64,000 nucleotides of DNA from Chryseobacterium sp. (GCA_031286615.1 JAITUA010000008.1:1-64000), one strand, 5' to 3'; positions 16,902 to 25,987 are shown, numbered from the stretch's first letter. A program made the numbers and translations. Notes: a model not told the origin generated them from the letters alone.

Positions 16902-17082
16902 GTTGGAAAACGCAAAGGCACAAAGAATTTTATGATTATGCTGCTGTAAGGCAAAAGAAAATCAAAGATTTTCAACAGGGACTAATTCTTATAGTATTAG
17001 GATTATGAAATTTTATCGCAGATAAAATCCTTGCGCCTTAAAGCATAAGTTTTTCAAAAATTGCGCCTTTGCGTTTTCCAAC
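16902..17082. mobile_element. 181-bp MITE-like element with 18-bp perfect terminal inverted repeats
   Basis: The left end GTTGGAAAACGCAAAGGC (16902-16919) is the exact reverse complement of the right end GCCTTTGCGTTTTCCAAC (17065-17082). The interior is non-coding and contains smaller inverted segments such as AAAATCAAAGATTTT. Flanking bases show no obvious target-site duplication. The size, terminal repeats and lack of an ORF fit a miniature inverted-repeat element or a REP-like intergenic sequence. No transposase to mobilise it is in the window. Confidence 0.6.
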
Positions 17083-17141
17083 CTGAAACATCAGTACCTC
17101 CGATCTTACCAAACATCAATGTTTTTGATTTTTCATAACCG

Positions 17142-17149
17142 TAATTTTG
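17142..17149 (+). promoter_or_regulatory. -7 promoter element of the LLM monooxygenase gene
   Basis: TAATTTTG matches the consensus and lies 19 bp before the ATG at 17169. It sits 59 bp downstream of the MITE-like element. Confidence 0.6.
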
Positions 17150-17168
17150 TATCACTAAAATCAACAAT

Positions 17169-18194
17169 ATGGAATTAGGAATAGGAATGTTCGGTGATTT
17201 GGCTTTTGACCAGTCAACCGGAAAATATAGAGATGCAGGAATTAAGATCCGTGAAATATTGGATCAGGTAAAATTGATGGATGAGGTAGGAATTGATGTT
17301 TTTGCTATGGGAGAACACCACCGCCCGGATTATGCGGTTTCCTCGCCGGAAATAGTATTGGCAGCGGCAGCAAGTATCACAAAAAATATAAAACTGGCCA
17401 GTGGAGTGACTGTTTTAAGTTCTTCCGAGCCGGTAAAAGTATATGAAGATTTTTCAACATTGGATCTGATTTCAGATGGAAGAGCAGAAATATTCGTGGG
17501 ACGTGGAAGTTTCATTGAATCATTTCCGTTATATGGGTATTCATTGAATGACTATGAGCAGCTATTTGACGAAAAATTAGAATTACTATTGAAAATTAAT
17601 TCTGAAGAAAACGTAAGCTGGTCAGGAAAACTTCGTGCCCCGATGCAGAACCAAACGGTATATCCAAGAGCAAAAAATGACGGAAAACTTTCCATCTGGA
17701 GAGCTGTTGGAGGAACTCCGCAGTCTGTTTTAAGCGCAGCGCAATTGGGAATGCCATTAGTAGTAGCCATTATTGGAGGAATGCCGATTCAGTTTAGAAA
17801 TCTGATCGAATTCTATAAGCAGGAATACCAAAAAGCGGGACATGATGTTTCAAAGATGCAGATTGCAGTTCATTCACATACTTTTGTGAGTGACGATCAA
17901 AAAACAGTGGATGGATATTTCAATAATTATAAATCCCAGATGGATAGGATTGGAGCTTCCAGAGGATGGGCTCCTTATACAAAAGCGCAGTATGATGGAG
18001 GAAGAAGCAAAGATGGTGCTTTATTTATCGGAAGTCCGGCAGAAGTAGCAGACAAAATTGCTTATATGAAAGAGATTTTCGGAATTACCAGATTTATCGG
18101 TCACATGGATGTGGGAGATCCTGCTCATGAGGTGATGATGAAGTCTATTGAATTGTTTGGAAATGAAGTGAAGCCTGTTATAAAAGGACTGTAA
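17169..18194 (+). CDS. LLM class flavin-dependent oxidoreductase
   Basis: A 341-residue luciferase-like monooxygenase with the (beta/alpha)8 fold, cytoplasmic and FMN-dependent. Supporting segments are MDEVGIDVFAMGEHHRPDYA (about 38-57), the TLDLISDGRAEIFVGRGSF strand (about 97-115) and a C-terminal EVADKIAYMKEIFGITRF segment. The GEHH-like motif is characteristic of the bacterial luciferase family. Oxidoreductases of this group act on diverse small molecules; the substrate cannot be assigned. It stands alone between its promoter and a shared terminator. Confidence 0.9.
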   Translation: MELGIGMFGDLAFDQSTGKYRDAGIKIREILDQVKLMDEVGIDVFAMGEHHRPDYAVSSPEIVLAAAASITKNIKLASGVTVLSSSEPVKVYEDFSTLDLISDGRAEIFVGRGSFIESFPLYGYSLNDYEQLFDEKLELLLKINSEENVSWSGKLRAPMQNQTVYPRAKNDGKLSIWRAVGGTPQSVLSAAQLGMPLVVAIIGGMPIQFRNLIEFYKQEYQKAGHDVSKMQIAVHSHTFVSDDQKTVDGYFNNYKSQMDRIGASRGWAPYTKAQYDGGRSKDGALFIGSPAEVADKIAYMKEIFGITRFIGHMDVGDPAHEVMMKSIELFGNEVKPVIKGL

Positions 18195-18213
18195 CAGGGA
18201 AGTTTATGAAGTG

Positions 18214-18250
18214 CAAAAGCCACAAAAGAGCAAATCTTTTGTGGCTTTTG
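18214..18250. terminator. bidirectional terminator
   Basis: A 16-bp perfect stem (CAAAAGCCACAAAAGA at 18214-18229 with its complement at 18235-18250) and a 5-base loop lie between the convergent LLM and sbcC genes. Confidence 0.85.
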
Positions 18251-18269
18251 TAATTTAAAATAGATTGAA

Positions 18270-21200
18270 TTAAATAATCTCAATCAGGCTTCCCCTTTCC
18301 TCGTCTTTGATGATATTCAGAGCTGTAGGAATCTTTTCTTTCAGTTCTTCAACGTGCGAAATAATTCCCACAATCCTGTTTTCTTTCATCAGATTGGTGA
18401 GCGTTTCAAAGACAATATTTACAGATTCCGTATCCTGAGTTCCAAAACCTTCATCAATAAAGAAGAAATTTTTATCTGCCTGTGCATTGGCCTGAACACT
18501 TTCTGCGAGTGCCAGAGCCAGACTTAAAGATACCTGAAATGCCTGTCCTCCCGACAGAGTTTTTACACTTCTGCTTTTCCCTTCGTTGAGGTAATCTATG
18601 ATCTCAAAATCATTATTTTCATTAAGCTGCAGACTCAGCTGGTTTCTGGTCATTCTGTGGAAACGTACATTGGCATGATCGCAAAGCTGTCTCAGATAAA
18701 TCGAAGAAACGTATTGTACAAAACCTGCTCCTTTAAACAGATTCAGCATTACCTTTAAATTCTCGGAACGTTTCTGAAGCTTTGCCAGCTCTTTCAGAAG
18801 GTCTTCTTTTTTTATGAATTCTTTTTCCAGACGATCTATTTCAGCCGTTTTTGTTACGACAGAATCACTGATTTTTTTCTGCTCATTTTGGGCCTCACTG
18901 AACTGCTGCTCAGCCAGAGAAAATTGTTCATTATCGAATGAAAGTCCCTTCAGTTTTAATTCCAGCTCATTGATGAATTTCTTTAACGCTTCAAATTCAA
19001 CTTTGAAATTCTGGATTTTAGCTCTCACAAGTTGAATATTGATATCCTGAAGTAAGATATTTTCAACTTCTTTGAACTCAATGAAATTCTGATCTGCCAA
19101 AGCTTTTCCGATAGCTTCTTCATTGCCGGAAATTTCCTTCTCAAGCTCTGTGATCTGTTTTTCGGATTGGCTGACAATAGCTTTTTGTTCCGCTAATTTT
19201 GGAGAAAGAATTTTTTCCTGTTGCAATGCCTTTTGATAGTTTTCCTCAGTTTCTTTATTAGATCGTACCAGCTTTTGATACGCTTCTTCAATCTCTGTTA
19301 TTTCCTTCTGAGCATACAGATTCCAGTCCAGAATTTTAAGAGCAGAACGGCTGATATTGATTTGTTCCTGTTTTGAAACTTCTTCCATCCTGAAAGCTTC
19401 CAGAGCGCTTTTATATTTTTCCAGCGTTTTGCTTTCTTTTTCCAGAACTTCTCTTTCCAGTGCAATATTTCGCTCAGTTTCTTCAATCTTTTTTTCTAAA
19501 GCAAACGAGTCAGAACGTTTTTTCTCAAATTCTTCCTCCTGATCCGGGGAGAATGGTTTCCATGTGAATTTCAGAATATGATTTTCAATATCCTTCTGTA
19601 TCTGAAGAACAATTTTCTGCTCCGAAAGAAGCTGCTCCTCAAAGATTTTTTTACGGTCCAGAATTTTATCAATTTCAGTTTCCTGCTTTTGAAGGTTATT
19701 TACTTCCTGCTCAATAGTTGTAATATTCTCCTGAATTTCCTGCAGTTCAGCATTGACATCATGGAACTCCACAATATGAGGATGTTCTTTGGAACCGCAA
19801 AGAGGGCAGTTTTCTCCGTCATGAAGCCCGCTGGCAAAACGGGAAAGCTCTTTTTGTATTTTAAGATGATCCAGTTTCTGAGAAAGCTCTTTTTTCCTGA
19901 CTTCTAATGCTTCTTTCCTGTTTTTGAAATCTTCTTTATAATTTTCATTATAAGCAAAAGGTTTTAATTCCTCAGCAATTTCCCTGATCTGTGTTTGATG
20001 TTTCTCTATCTTTTCAGTCTGTTCCTGCTGTAACTTTTTTGAATTCTTTTGTTGAATAAACCAGTTTCCCACTTCAGATAACAATGCGGAATCCAGTTTT
20101 TGTTCTTTTAATATTTTAATCTGTGAAGAAAATTCATCAATCTTCTTTTGAATTTTTTCTTTATTGAGATCTACCTCCTTTACCTTTTCAGAACCTTTTT
20201 GAGTTCTTTCATTCAGGGTTTTGATCTCTTCAGAAAACTTCAGGATCTGAATAATAAGATTCATGTCATTTTCCTGAATCCTTGAATGGTCTAAAGCATT
20301 AAATTGCGGTTCAAGAGCAGTGAGCTGTTCTTTAATGATATTAAAAGCCTTTTCAGTTTGCTGCCAGGTTTTGAACTGTTGTTCTCTCTCGTTCTGCTTC
20401 TCTGCAATTTCTTTTGTAAGCTTATTTTTCTCAATAATCAACGGATTGAAGAGCCTGAAAATGCGGTCATATAATTCCGCCTGTGTTTCTAACGCATCCA
20501 TCTGAGGTTTCTCTTCAGAAAGCTTACTGAATTTTTCCTTATTCTGCTGTAAACTGTCAAAATCGCTTTTTAAATTTTTCAGCTGTTGATAAGTATTGGA
20601 AATCTTTTCCAGTTTTGCATTAGACTCAGAAAGTATTTTCTGTTCTTCTGTCAGCTGCTCCTTCTGAATCTGGATTTTCTCCTCATTGACTTCTTCAAAT
20701 CCTTTTAACTGGCCTTCAAGCTGATCCAGTTCAGATCTGTTTTTTACATTGAGTGTAGAAACGTTGTTCTGAAGATCAAATTTCTGAAGGTTAAAGATCT
20801 CCTTCATCATATTCGTTCGTTCTGCAGCACCCAATTCAAGGAATTCTTTGAACTGACCCTGCGGAATGATGATGGTTCTTTTAAAATTGGAATAGCTTAA
20901 ACCGATAATAGTCTCAGCATTTGAGTGATCCAAAGGAACCCATTTGCCATTATTATTTTCATAGAAAGTAACTGCATTGGGCTTTACGTCCTCAAATTTT
21001 TTTGAATTTCTTTTAAAATCGCGGGTAGCACGGAAGAGTTTATTCTCATAATTCACAAAATCAAATTCAATATAAGAACTGTTTGATTTTAAATTCATCA
21101 TGTTGTAAGCCCTTTTGTCGCGCATGTTCAGACGTTCCGTTTCTCCATATAAGGCAAACGAAATAGCTTCCAGCACTGATGATTTTCCGGAACCTACCGC

Positions 21201-21305
21201 ACCGAAAATACCAAACAAACCGGCTTCGGTAAGATTTCTGAAATCAATGGTCTGGCGTTCCTGATAAGAGTAAAGTCCTTCGATAGTTAATTGAACAGGA
21301 ATCAT
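18270..21305 (-). CDS. sbcC: exonuclease SbcCD ATPase subunit SbcC (SMC-like)
   Basis: The 1011-residue SMC/Rad50-type ATPase of the SbcCD nuclease, which cuts DNA hairpins and blocked ends during repair and replication. Walker A is GAVGSGKSSVLEA near residue 35. Long coiled coils flank a zinc hook CPLCG near residue 500. The C-terminal lobe has the ABC signature LSGGQAFQVSLS and Walker B FFFIDEGFGTQD. It starts only 3 bp after the sbcD stop codon, so the two are co-translated. Length is typical for SbcC. Confidence 0.95.
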   Translation of the reverse strand: MIPVQLTIEGLYSYQERQTIDFRNLTEAGLFGIFGAVGSGKSSVLEAISFALYGETERLNMRDKRAYNMMNLKSNSSYIEFDFVNYENKLFRATRDFKRNSKKFEDVKPNAVTFYENNNGKWVPLDHSNAETIIGLSYSNFKRTIIIPQGQFKEFLELGAAERTNMMKEIFNLQKFDLQNNVSTLNVKNRSELDQLEGQLKGFEEVNEEKIQIQKEQLTEEQKILSESNAKLEKISNTYQQLKNLKSDFDSLQQNKEKFSKLSEEKPQMDALETQAELYDRIFRLFNPLIIEKNKLTKEIAEKQNEREQQFKTWQQTEKAFNIIKEQLTALEPQFNALDHSRIQENDMNLIIQILKFSEEIKTLNERTQKGSEKVKEVDLNKEKIQKKIDEFSSQIKILKEQKLDSALLSEVGNWFIQQKNSKKLQQEQTEKIEKHQTQIREIAEELKPFAYNENYKEDFKNRKEALEVRKKELSQKLDHLKIQKELSRFASGLHDGENCPLCGSKEHPHIVEFHDVNAELQEIQENITTIEQEVNNLQKQETEIDKILDRKKIFEEQLLSEQKIVLQIQKDIENHILKFTWKPFSPDQEEEFEKKRSDSFALEKKIEETERNIALEREVLEKESKTLEKYKSALEAFRMEEVSKQEQINISRSALKILDWNLYAQKEITEIEEAYQKLVRSNKETEENYQKALQQEKILSPKLAEQKAIVSQSEKQITELEKEISGNEEAIGKALADQNFIEFKEVENILLQDINIQLVRAKIQNFKVEFEALKKFINELELKLKGLSFDNEQFSLAEQQFSEAQNEQKKISDSVVTKTAEIDRLEKEFIKKEDLLKELAKLQKRSENLKVMLNLFKGAGFVQYVSSIYLRQLCDHANVRFHRMTRNQLSLQLNENNDFEIIDYLNEGKSRSVKTLSGGQAFQVSLSLALALAESVQANAQADKNFFFIDEGFGTQDTESVNIVFETLTNLMKENRIVGIISHVEELKEKIPTALNIIKDEERGSLIEII

Positions 21306-21308
21306 GGC

Positions 21309-22514
21309 TTATGCATTTAAAATTTCGTTAAACAAATTCATCAGTTCTTCATTGGCTTCCTGTCCGCCGTTTTTAGATTTAAAATAATCTTTAAATAAAA
21401 TATCAATATTCTGATTTAAATTGATTTCATGGCCTTGCTCTTCAGCGAGCTCCCGGTTTTTGATTTTTGGAATAAGGTGAACAATTCCGTTATGAGACTG
21501 ATAAATTAATCTTCTTTCATCAGCTGTTAAAAAAGTTTCACTCTCCAGTGTAAGTTCTATAAATGTATTGGGATTTTCACCTAACCACTGAACTGTATCT
21601 TCTACGCAGGAAAATGTTTTTCTCACTAAATTTCGTCCCTTTTTCAATGCTTTTTTCTCGTAGCTAACCGCCTTTCCCGGTTCTGCATCAATAATAGAAA
21701 CATACTTTGTCTGTCCTGCTTCACTGAAACTGTAGCAAAGGGGAGAAGATGAGTAAATAACGGGCTTTTCTTTCGTTCCGATATTCTGAAAACCATGAAG
21801 GTGGCCCAATGCCGTATATTGAATCTGCTCAGGAATCGTGTCGGAAAATATCAGATCTGCATTTCCTATTTTAATAGGTTTTTCTCCTTCCGGTTCTTCC
21901 AGAATTTCTGCACCTCTCTTATTCATATACAAATGGGCAGTCAGAAGATTAATCCCGGAATCATCGCAAAACTGATCTGCAAGACTTTTCCACGTTTCTG
22001 AAAGCACTTTATTGATTTCTTCTTCTTTATTTTCACCAAAATATTCCTTTAAACGGATTTCATTTGCGAAAGGCGTATGAAGGATTCTTACGGGGAAATC
22101 TATACCCTCAATTTTCAGTTCTATAAAACCAGCTTTTGAATTTGAAATGTTGAAGTGTTCTGTTCCGAAAGGCTTAATCTCTGCTTTGGGATGGCCTATT
22201 AAAATAATTCCGCATTCCCGGGCCAGTGGATCAGGAGCATTGATTAAGCTTGGAGAATCATGATTCCCGGAAATAGCAATCACAGGACGTTTTCCATTCA
22301 AGGATAAACGTTTCAGGGTTTTATAAAAAAGCTCAACGGCTTCTACACCCGGATTAAAATTATCAAAAAGATCACCGGCAACAAGAATAAGATCTGCATG
22401 TTCCTCATCGGCAATGCCTATGATCTCTTCCATTACCAGAATTTGCTCTTCCATACGTGAAAAGCGGTCCAGTCTTTTTCCCAAATGCCAGTCGGCAGTA
22501 TGCAGAATTTTCAT
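21309..22514 (-). CDS. sbcD: exonuclease SbcCD nuclease subunit SbcD
   Basis: The 401-residue Mre11-type metallophosphoesterase that supplies the nuclease activity of SbcCD. Metal-binding motifs are in order: HTADWHLGK (residues 5-13), AGDLFDN (about 47), SGNHDSP (about 82), LLTAHLYM (about 190) and ALGHLHGF (about 236). It is the first gene of the sbcD-sbcC operon. No consensus -7 element was found in the 50 bp upstream, and a small basic-protein gene lies just before it on the same strand. Confidence 0.95.
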   Translation of the reverse strand: MKILHTADWHLGKRLDRFSRMEEQILVMEEIIGIADEEHADLILVAGDLFDNFNPGVEAVELFYKTLKRLSLNGKRPVIAISGNHDSPSLINAPDPLARECGIILIGHPKAEIKPFGTEHFNISNSKAGFIELKIEGIDFPVRILHTPFANEIRLKEYFGENKEEEINKVLSETWKSLADQFCDDSGINLLTAHLYMNKRGAEILEEPEGEKPIKIGNADLIFSDTIPEQIQYTALGHLHGFQNIGTKEKPVIYSSSPLCYSFSEAGQTKYVSIIDAEPGKAVSYEKKALKKGRNLVRKTFSCVEDTVQWLGENPNTFIELTLESETFLTADERRLIYQSHNGIVHLIPKIKNRELAEEQGHEINLNQNIDILFKDYFKSKNGGQEANEELMNLFNEILNA

Positions 22515-22561
22515 AAAATTTATTATTGTTTAAAGTAAATAAGTTGAATAATGAATGGGTT

Positions 22562-22717
22562 TTACGCTTGATTATCGGTTTCCTTTTTTACTTTAAAGTC
22601 TTCCAGAATTTGTTTTAAACGTGCTTTTCTTTCTGTTTCAGCATTCTGTATTTTCCGTTTTTTCTGATCAATTTGCTTTTTATTTTTTTTCCTGTTTGCC
22701 TCGTTGTTTTTGCTCAT
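22562..22717 (-). CDS. small basic coiled-coil-like protein, unknown
   Basis: A 51-residue Lys/Arg/Gln/Asn-rich peptide starting MSKNNEANRKKNKKQID and ending FKVKKETDNQA. The reading frame is open 16 codons further upstream, but MSKNNEA is the more natural start. The composition predicts one continuous charged helix. It could be a real small protein translated upstream of sbcDC (47 bp gap) or a chance ORF. No family recognised. Confidence 0.45.
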   Translation of the reverse strand: MSKNNEANRKKNKKQIDQKKRKIQNAETERKARLKQILEDFKVKKETDNQA

Positions 22718-22857
22718 ATTGGTTTGTAACGAATAATTTTTATGGGTACGAAATAGCTTCATCAAAAATAAGAAACAAAAAGGGAAGCCTGAAATATATA
22801 TTGATCATTCAATCTACGACCAGAATAAATCTTTTTCATATAGACTTTTTTTATTAG

Positions 22858-22865
22858 TATTTTTG
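22858..22865 (+). promoter_or_regulatory. -7 promoter element for the exported protein at 22882
   Basis: TATTTTTG matches TAnnTTTG, 16 bp before the ATG. Confidence 0.5.
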
Positions 22866-22881
22866 ATGAAAATTAATACTC

Positions 22882-23742
22882 ATGAAGCTTTTTTTAACAT
22901 TTTTATTTGCTTTGGTAAGTATGTGCATTAATGCTCAGGATCTTGAAAAACTATCAGAGGAAGTCACAGAAGAAGGTATTGCGTTATATCGCAGTGAAAT
23001 GGCAAGCTGGTACGGGACAGATGTAGTGAGGGAAAATTATAAGAATATGGAAAATGTAGGAGGATACTTTTCGTATTTAGATGATGTTCCTAAGTGTATT
23101 TTCTTTTCCAAACAGAATAAAGTGGTTGCTACCATTTCTTTTCCTACCAATTATAATCCTGATAATGCAAAAGTAGATTTGTCAGAAAGAGATTTTACCC
23201 CTACTGAGATGGACTATTTTACAATCAGACAAAAAGCTCTTACCAGAATAAACAATGATACTATTTTTAAGAGGTATAATAATACAAACTTTAATTTGGT
23301 ACCTATCATTAAGAAAAACTCTAAAAAGGTATACGTCTTAACTGGAGCGTCTGTAAATAATGTCGTTATTTTTGGGAATGACTATCTATTGACTTTTAAT
23401 AATAAAAATGAGATAGAAAATGTTGAAAAATTGCATAAAGGAATAATTGTACACGATATAGGTAATAATAGTAAAGGTGCGGATGTAGGCGGAGTACATT
23501 CTCATGTTTTGGAGAACTGGCAGCAAATGACTCCAACGGATATCTGTACACTTATGCTATATCAGAAACTTACCGGATGGGAAACCTATACTACCATTTC
23601 TAAAAAATATGCAAGTATATGGAACAATAAATCTAATAAGGCGTTTGTAATGAAAACTGAAAACTTCAGAAAAATAGCCAATTATCAATTGGAAAAAAGT
23701 AAGAAATCAGAAAATAAAGATACCCAAATAAATAAAGATTAA
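22882..23742 (+). CDS. exported protein of unknown function
   Basis: 286 residues with a signal peptide (MKLFLTFLFALVSMCINA|QDLEKL). I do not recognise a domain. A segment near 190-215 (IVHDIGNNSKGADVGGVHSHV) has Asp, His and Gly residues that could form a small metal or catalytic site, but this is speculation. The C-terminal 25 residues are highly charged. The stop codon overlaps the next ATG (TAATG), so it is translationally coupled to the VF530-type protein. Confidence 0.75.
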   Translation: MKLFLTFLFALVSMCINAQDLEKLSEEVTEEGIALYRSEMASWYGTDVVRENYKNMENVGGYFSYLDDVPKCIFFSKQNKVVATISFPTNYNPDNAKVDLSERDFTPTEMDYFTIRQKALTRINNDTIFKRYNNTNFNLVPIIKKNSKKVYVLTGASVNNVVIFGNDYLLTFNNKNEIENVEKLHKGIIVHDIGNNSKGADVGGVHSHVLENWQQMTPTDICTLMLYQKLTGWETYTTISKKYASIWNNKSNKAFVMKTENFRKIANYQLEKSKKSENKDTQINKD

Positions 23743-23993
23743 TGATGGAACAGCAGTCCAAAGATCCTTTACACGGAAAAAGGCTTGATGCTATCCTTGA
23801 AGAATTGGTAGAATACTATCAGGGCTTTGAAAGGTTAGGCGAGCAGATTAATATAAAATGTTTTACAGATAATCCGAGCATCAGTTCTTCTCTGAAATTT
23901 TTGCGAAAAACACCCTGGGCAAGAACAAAAGTAGAAAGTTTGTATCTCTTTGTCCTGAGACAGAAAAAAAGAGAGGAGGGCAAAAAAAAATAA
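23742..23993 (+). CDS. VF530 family DNA-binding protein (DUF2132)
   Basis: 83 residues. The segments DPLHGKRLDAILEELVEYY and CFTDNPSISSSLKFLRKTPW, followed by ARTKVESLYL, match the VF530 family, a small helical fold reported as DNA-binding. Normal family size is about 70-80 residues. A Lys/Arg-rich tail (RQKKREEGKKK) would fit nucleic-acid contact. A second ATG immediately follows the first (ATGATGG), so the start may be one codon later. Coupling to an exported protein upstream gives no functional hint. Confidence 0.85.
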   Translation: MMEQQSKDPLHGKRLDAILEELVEYYQGFERLGEQINIKCFTDNPSISSSLKFLRKTPWARTKVESLYLFVLRQKKREEGKKK

Positions 23994-24122
23994 TGTCTGG
24001 AAATTATTGATAGTACCATGGAATTACTAGAGTAAATGGAAGATATGTTTTTCTTTATGCCTTTCATAGCTTCCTTCTTCCATCTCCTGACTTCCAAGCT
24101 TATTGAATCATTTCAAAAATAG

Positions 24123-24130
24123 TATATTTG
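24123..24130 (+). promoter_or_regulatory. promoter of the SlyD-like gene
   Basis: TATATTTG (-7) with TTG at 24103-24105 (-33 region), 17 bp apart. It lies 43 bp before the ATG. Confidence 0.7.
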
Positions 24131-24173
24131 TATTATTAATCGTGAAACAAAAATCACGAAAAAAAGAAAAAAT

Positions 24174-24674
24174 ATGACAATTGAAAACAATCACGTTGTA
24201 GCTGTACGTTACATCCTTCACACTATCGAAGCGGACGGAACTAAAGTTCTTGTAGAAGAAACAACAGCAGAAAATCCACTTACATTTTTGTACGGTGTAG
24301 GAATGATGATTCCAAAATTTGAACAAAATATCTTAGGTTTAAAAGCTGGTGATAAAGCTGCTTTTGTAATTCAGCCTGAAGAAGCTTATGGTGAAAGACA
24401 GCCTGACGCTATCGCTCAATTGCCAATTGAGATGTTTAAAGAATCAGGAACTCCACCTATCGGAGCTATCTTACCTTTATCTGATAACCAGGGGAACAAT
24501 TTCCAGGCATTTGTGGTAGAAGTAACACCAGAAGTTGTAGTGGCGGATCTTAACCATCCAATGGCAGGAAAAGTGTTAGATTTCGATGTAGAAGTTTTAA
24601 GCACTCGTCCGGCAACTGAAGAAGAATTGGCACACGGTCACGCTCATGGAATTGACGGGACAGATGCTCACTAA
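24174..24674 (+). CDS. slyD: FKBP-type peptidyl-prolyl isomerase, SlyD-like
   Basis: A 166-residue cytoplasmic FKBP-type prolyl isomerase of the SlyD group. The FKBP part starts near residue 8 (VAVRYILHTIEADG), and PLTFLYGVGMMIPKFEQNILGLKAGDKA marks the FKBP core, quoted here as PLTFLYGVGMMIPKFE. The insert-in-flap chaperone domain follows at about 70-125 (EEAYGERQP through NHPMAGKVLDFDVEV). A short His-rich tail (HGHAHGIDGTDAH) is a reduced form of the metal-binding tail of E. coli SlyD. It has its own promoter and terminator. Confidence 0.93.
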   Translation: MTIENNHVVAVRYILHTIEADGTKVLVEETTAENPLTFLYGVGMMIPKFEQNILGLKAGDKAAFVIQPEEAYGERQPDAIAQLPIEMFKESGTPPIGAILPLSDNQGNNFQAFVVEVTPEVVVADLNHPMAGKVLDFDVEVLSTRPATEEELAHGHAHGIDGTDAH

Positions 24675-24710
24675 AAAATATTAATCCAATCATTTTTGGA
24701 TAAAAGATAA

Positions 24711-24745
24711 AAAATCCCCACAGAACTCTCTGTGGGGATTTTTAT
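24711..24745 (+). terminator. terminator of slyD
   Basis: A perfect 14-bp AAAATCCCCACAGA/TCTGTGGGGATTTT stem (24711-24724, 24729-24742) with a T tail. Confidence 0.9.
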
Positions 24746-24776
24746 ATATCGATGTACAATATTTGCAGAGTGCTTG

Positions 24777-24832
24777 GCATTCCCCTCCACCGGAGGGGTG
24801 GCAAAAATTCAAAGAATTTTTGACGGGGTGGT
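24777..24832 (+). repeat. CCCCTCC-GGAGGGG/GACGGGGTGGT dispersed repeat, copy 1
   Basis: CCCCTCCACCGGAGGGG forms a hairpin; GTGGCAAAAATTC, AAAGAATTTTTGACGGGG and TGGT follow. A closely similar copy is on the opposite strand at 50927-50978. Both copies lie 3' of a gene in the same orientation as that gene. Confidence 0.7.
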
Positions 24833-24886
24833 TCTATACGCAAAGAATAATTCTACATTAAATATCTTACAACAAATCAAGTTCCA

Positions 24887-25267
24887 TTACTCATCCAAAA
24901 ACTCTCCTGAAACATAATACCAGCGCTCATGCATTTTCTGAAAAAAGGAAAACTCATGATGAAGCTGCGGATGACCGTCCTGATCTGTGTAATAAGCTTT
25001 AAACTCTACCTGATTTAAAGCAGGAGTGCGGATAATTTCCAGTTTTGTCCATTGGTTGATTTCTCCCCATTCCTGAAGATCTTTCTTATTGTGGTATTTT
25101 CTTTTTCCCGGAAGAGTTGTCTCCATCAGATATTCACCATTCGGGATGGCAAAAGCAGAGAACCTTGAGCGCATCAGCGCTTCAGCAGTGGGAGCATGTT
25201 TTTCTCCGGTGTGATAAGGCTTGCAGCATTCTTCGTATGATTTTCCTGAGCAGCAGGGGCAACCCAT
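24887..25267 (-). CDS. YchJ family metal-binding protein (SEC-C motif)
   Basis: A 126-residue YchJ-family protein. The N-terminal MGCPCCSGKSYEECCKPY is a SEC-C type zinc-binding motif, followed by the UPF0225 core (ALMRSRFSAFAI, WTKLEIIRT, EFKAYYTDQDG). The reading frame extends 40 codons upstream, but those residues (FCNSTFKIEY) look non-coding and the zinc motif normally begins at the start, so the internal ATG at 25267 is chosen. The family's function is unknown; SecA carries a related motif. Confidence 0.9.
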   Translation of the reverse strand: MGCPCCSGKSYEECCKPYHTGEKHAPTAEALMRSRFSAFAIPNGEYLMETTLPGKRKYHNKKDLQEWGEINQWTKLEIIRTPALNQVEFKAYYTDQDGHPQLHHEFSFFQKMHERWYYVSGEFLDE

Positions 25268-25510
25268 ATATTCTATTTTAAATGTTGAATTGCAAAAATA
25301 ATGAATATCAATAGAACGGCGGGGATTTACAAGTTTTATCATTTTAATACTTTGCCCAAATGTTATCATGAAGTATTTCAAATTCAATAGAAACGGGCTT
25401 TAGCCCGTTAAAAAATAGGCAAACAAAAACCAAAGGCTTTAGCCAAAACTTAGAAATTAAAGTTTCTATTCTTTTCTTGGGTTTAACGGGGCACTCCAAT
25501 TTTAAATCTA
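25268..25510. repeat. intergenic repeat with GGGCTTTAGCCC hairpin
   Basis: Between ychJ and 25511 there is an AACGGGCTTTAGCCCGTT palindrome (25393-25409 region), then CCAAAGGCTTTAGCC, then AGAAATTAAAGTTTCT and TTTAACGGGGCACTCC. I recall such GGGCTTTAGCCC and CAAAGGCTTTAGCC strings as repeats in Chryseobacterium; no search was done. No coding potential was seen. Confidence 0.5.
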
Positions 25511-25540
25511 AAAAAAGAAGCACTCTATTTAAAGAATGCT
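25511..25540 (-). terminator. terminator of the dcp operon
   Basis: On the minus strand an AGCATTCT/AGAGTGCT stem (25540-25533 with 25526-25519, one wobble) is followed by TCTTTTTTT, 14 bp after the stop codon of the 25554 gene. Confidence 0.75.
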
Positions 25541-25553
25541 CCGCGTTATTTTT

Positions 25554-25985
25554 TTACTGATTGTCTTCGTCAATTTTGGTATCAACAAAGCTGTAATTTT
25601 CAGTTGCCATATCCAGTGCCTGCTCTTTTGAATCAAATTTTACATGGGATGGATCTAAGACTTTGTAAGTATATATGTCTGTTTTGCCTGAATTAAAGTG
25701 AAGTTCATGAAATTCTCCCTTCTCAATCCACCATTGTCCTCTTTCGATAACTTGTCTGACGTCGCAATCCTGGATAGCTGTGAAAATAAGCATAAAAGTA
25801 CCGTCTGCTTTTCTTTCCATTACCCAACGTTTTTCCATACCTACGATCTGCTGGTCTTTTTCACTTCCTTTCCATAAACCTACAAGCTTGCTGTCTATTT
25901 TGTTGGCTTGTGGTTTTGCATGGCCTTTTTGAGCATACATTGCCCCAAAGACTACTAATAATGTTGCCGTAATGATTTTTTTCAT
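25554..25985 (-). CDS. exported protein of unknown function
   Basis: 143 residues with a signal peptide (MKKIITATLLVVFGAMYA|QKGHAK). The mature part (LVGLWKGSEKDQQ, WVMERKADGTFML, GQWWIEKGEFHELHF) has the alternating short strands and Trp-rich pattern of small lipocalin-like exported proteins common in Flavobacteriia, but I cannot name a family. It is the last gene of the dcp operon, 2 bp after the preceding stop codon. Confidence 0.75.
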   Translation of the reverse strand: MKKIITATLLVVFGAMYAQKGHAKPQANKIDSKLVGLWKGSEKDQQIVGMEKRWVMERKADGTFMLIFTAIQDCDVRQVIERGQWWIEKGEFHELHFNSGKTDIYTYKVLDPSHVKFDSKEQALDMATENYSFVDTKIDEDNQ

Positions 25986-25987
25986 GG

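Noticed and set aside
23819-24097. 92-residue minus-strand ORF over the VF530 gene
   Set aside because: It overlaps a recognised family protein on the other strand and its sequence is Ser/Cys-rich with no family character.
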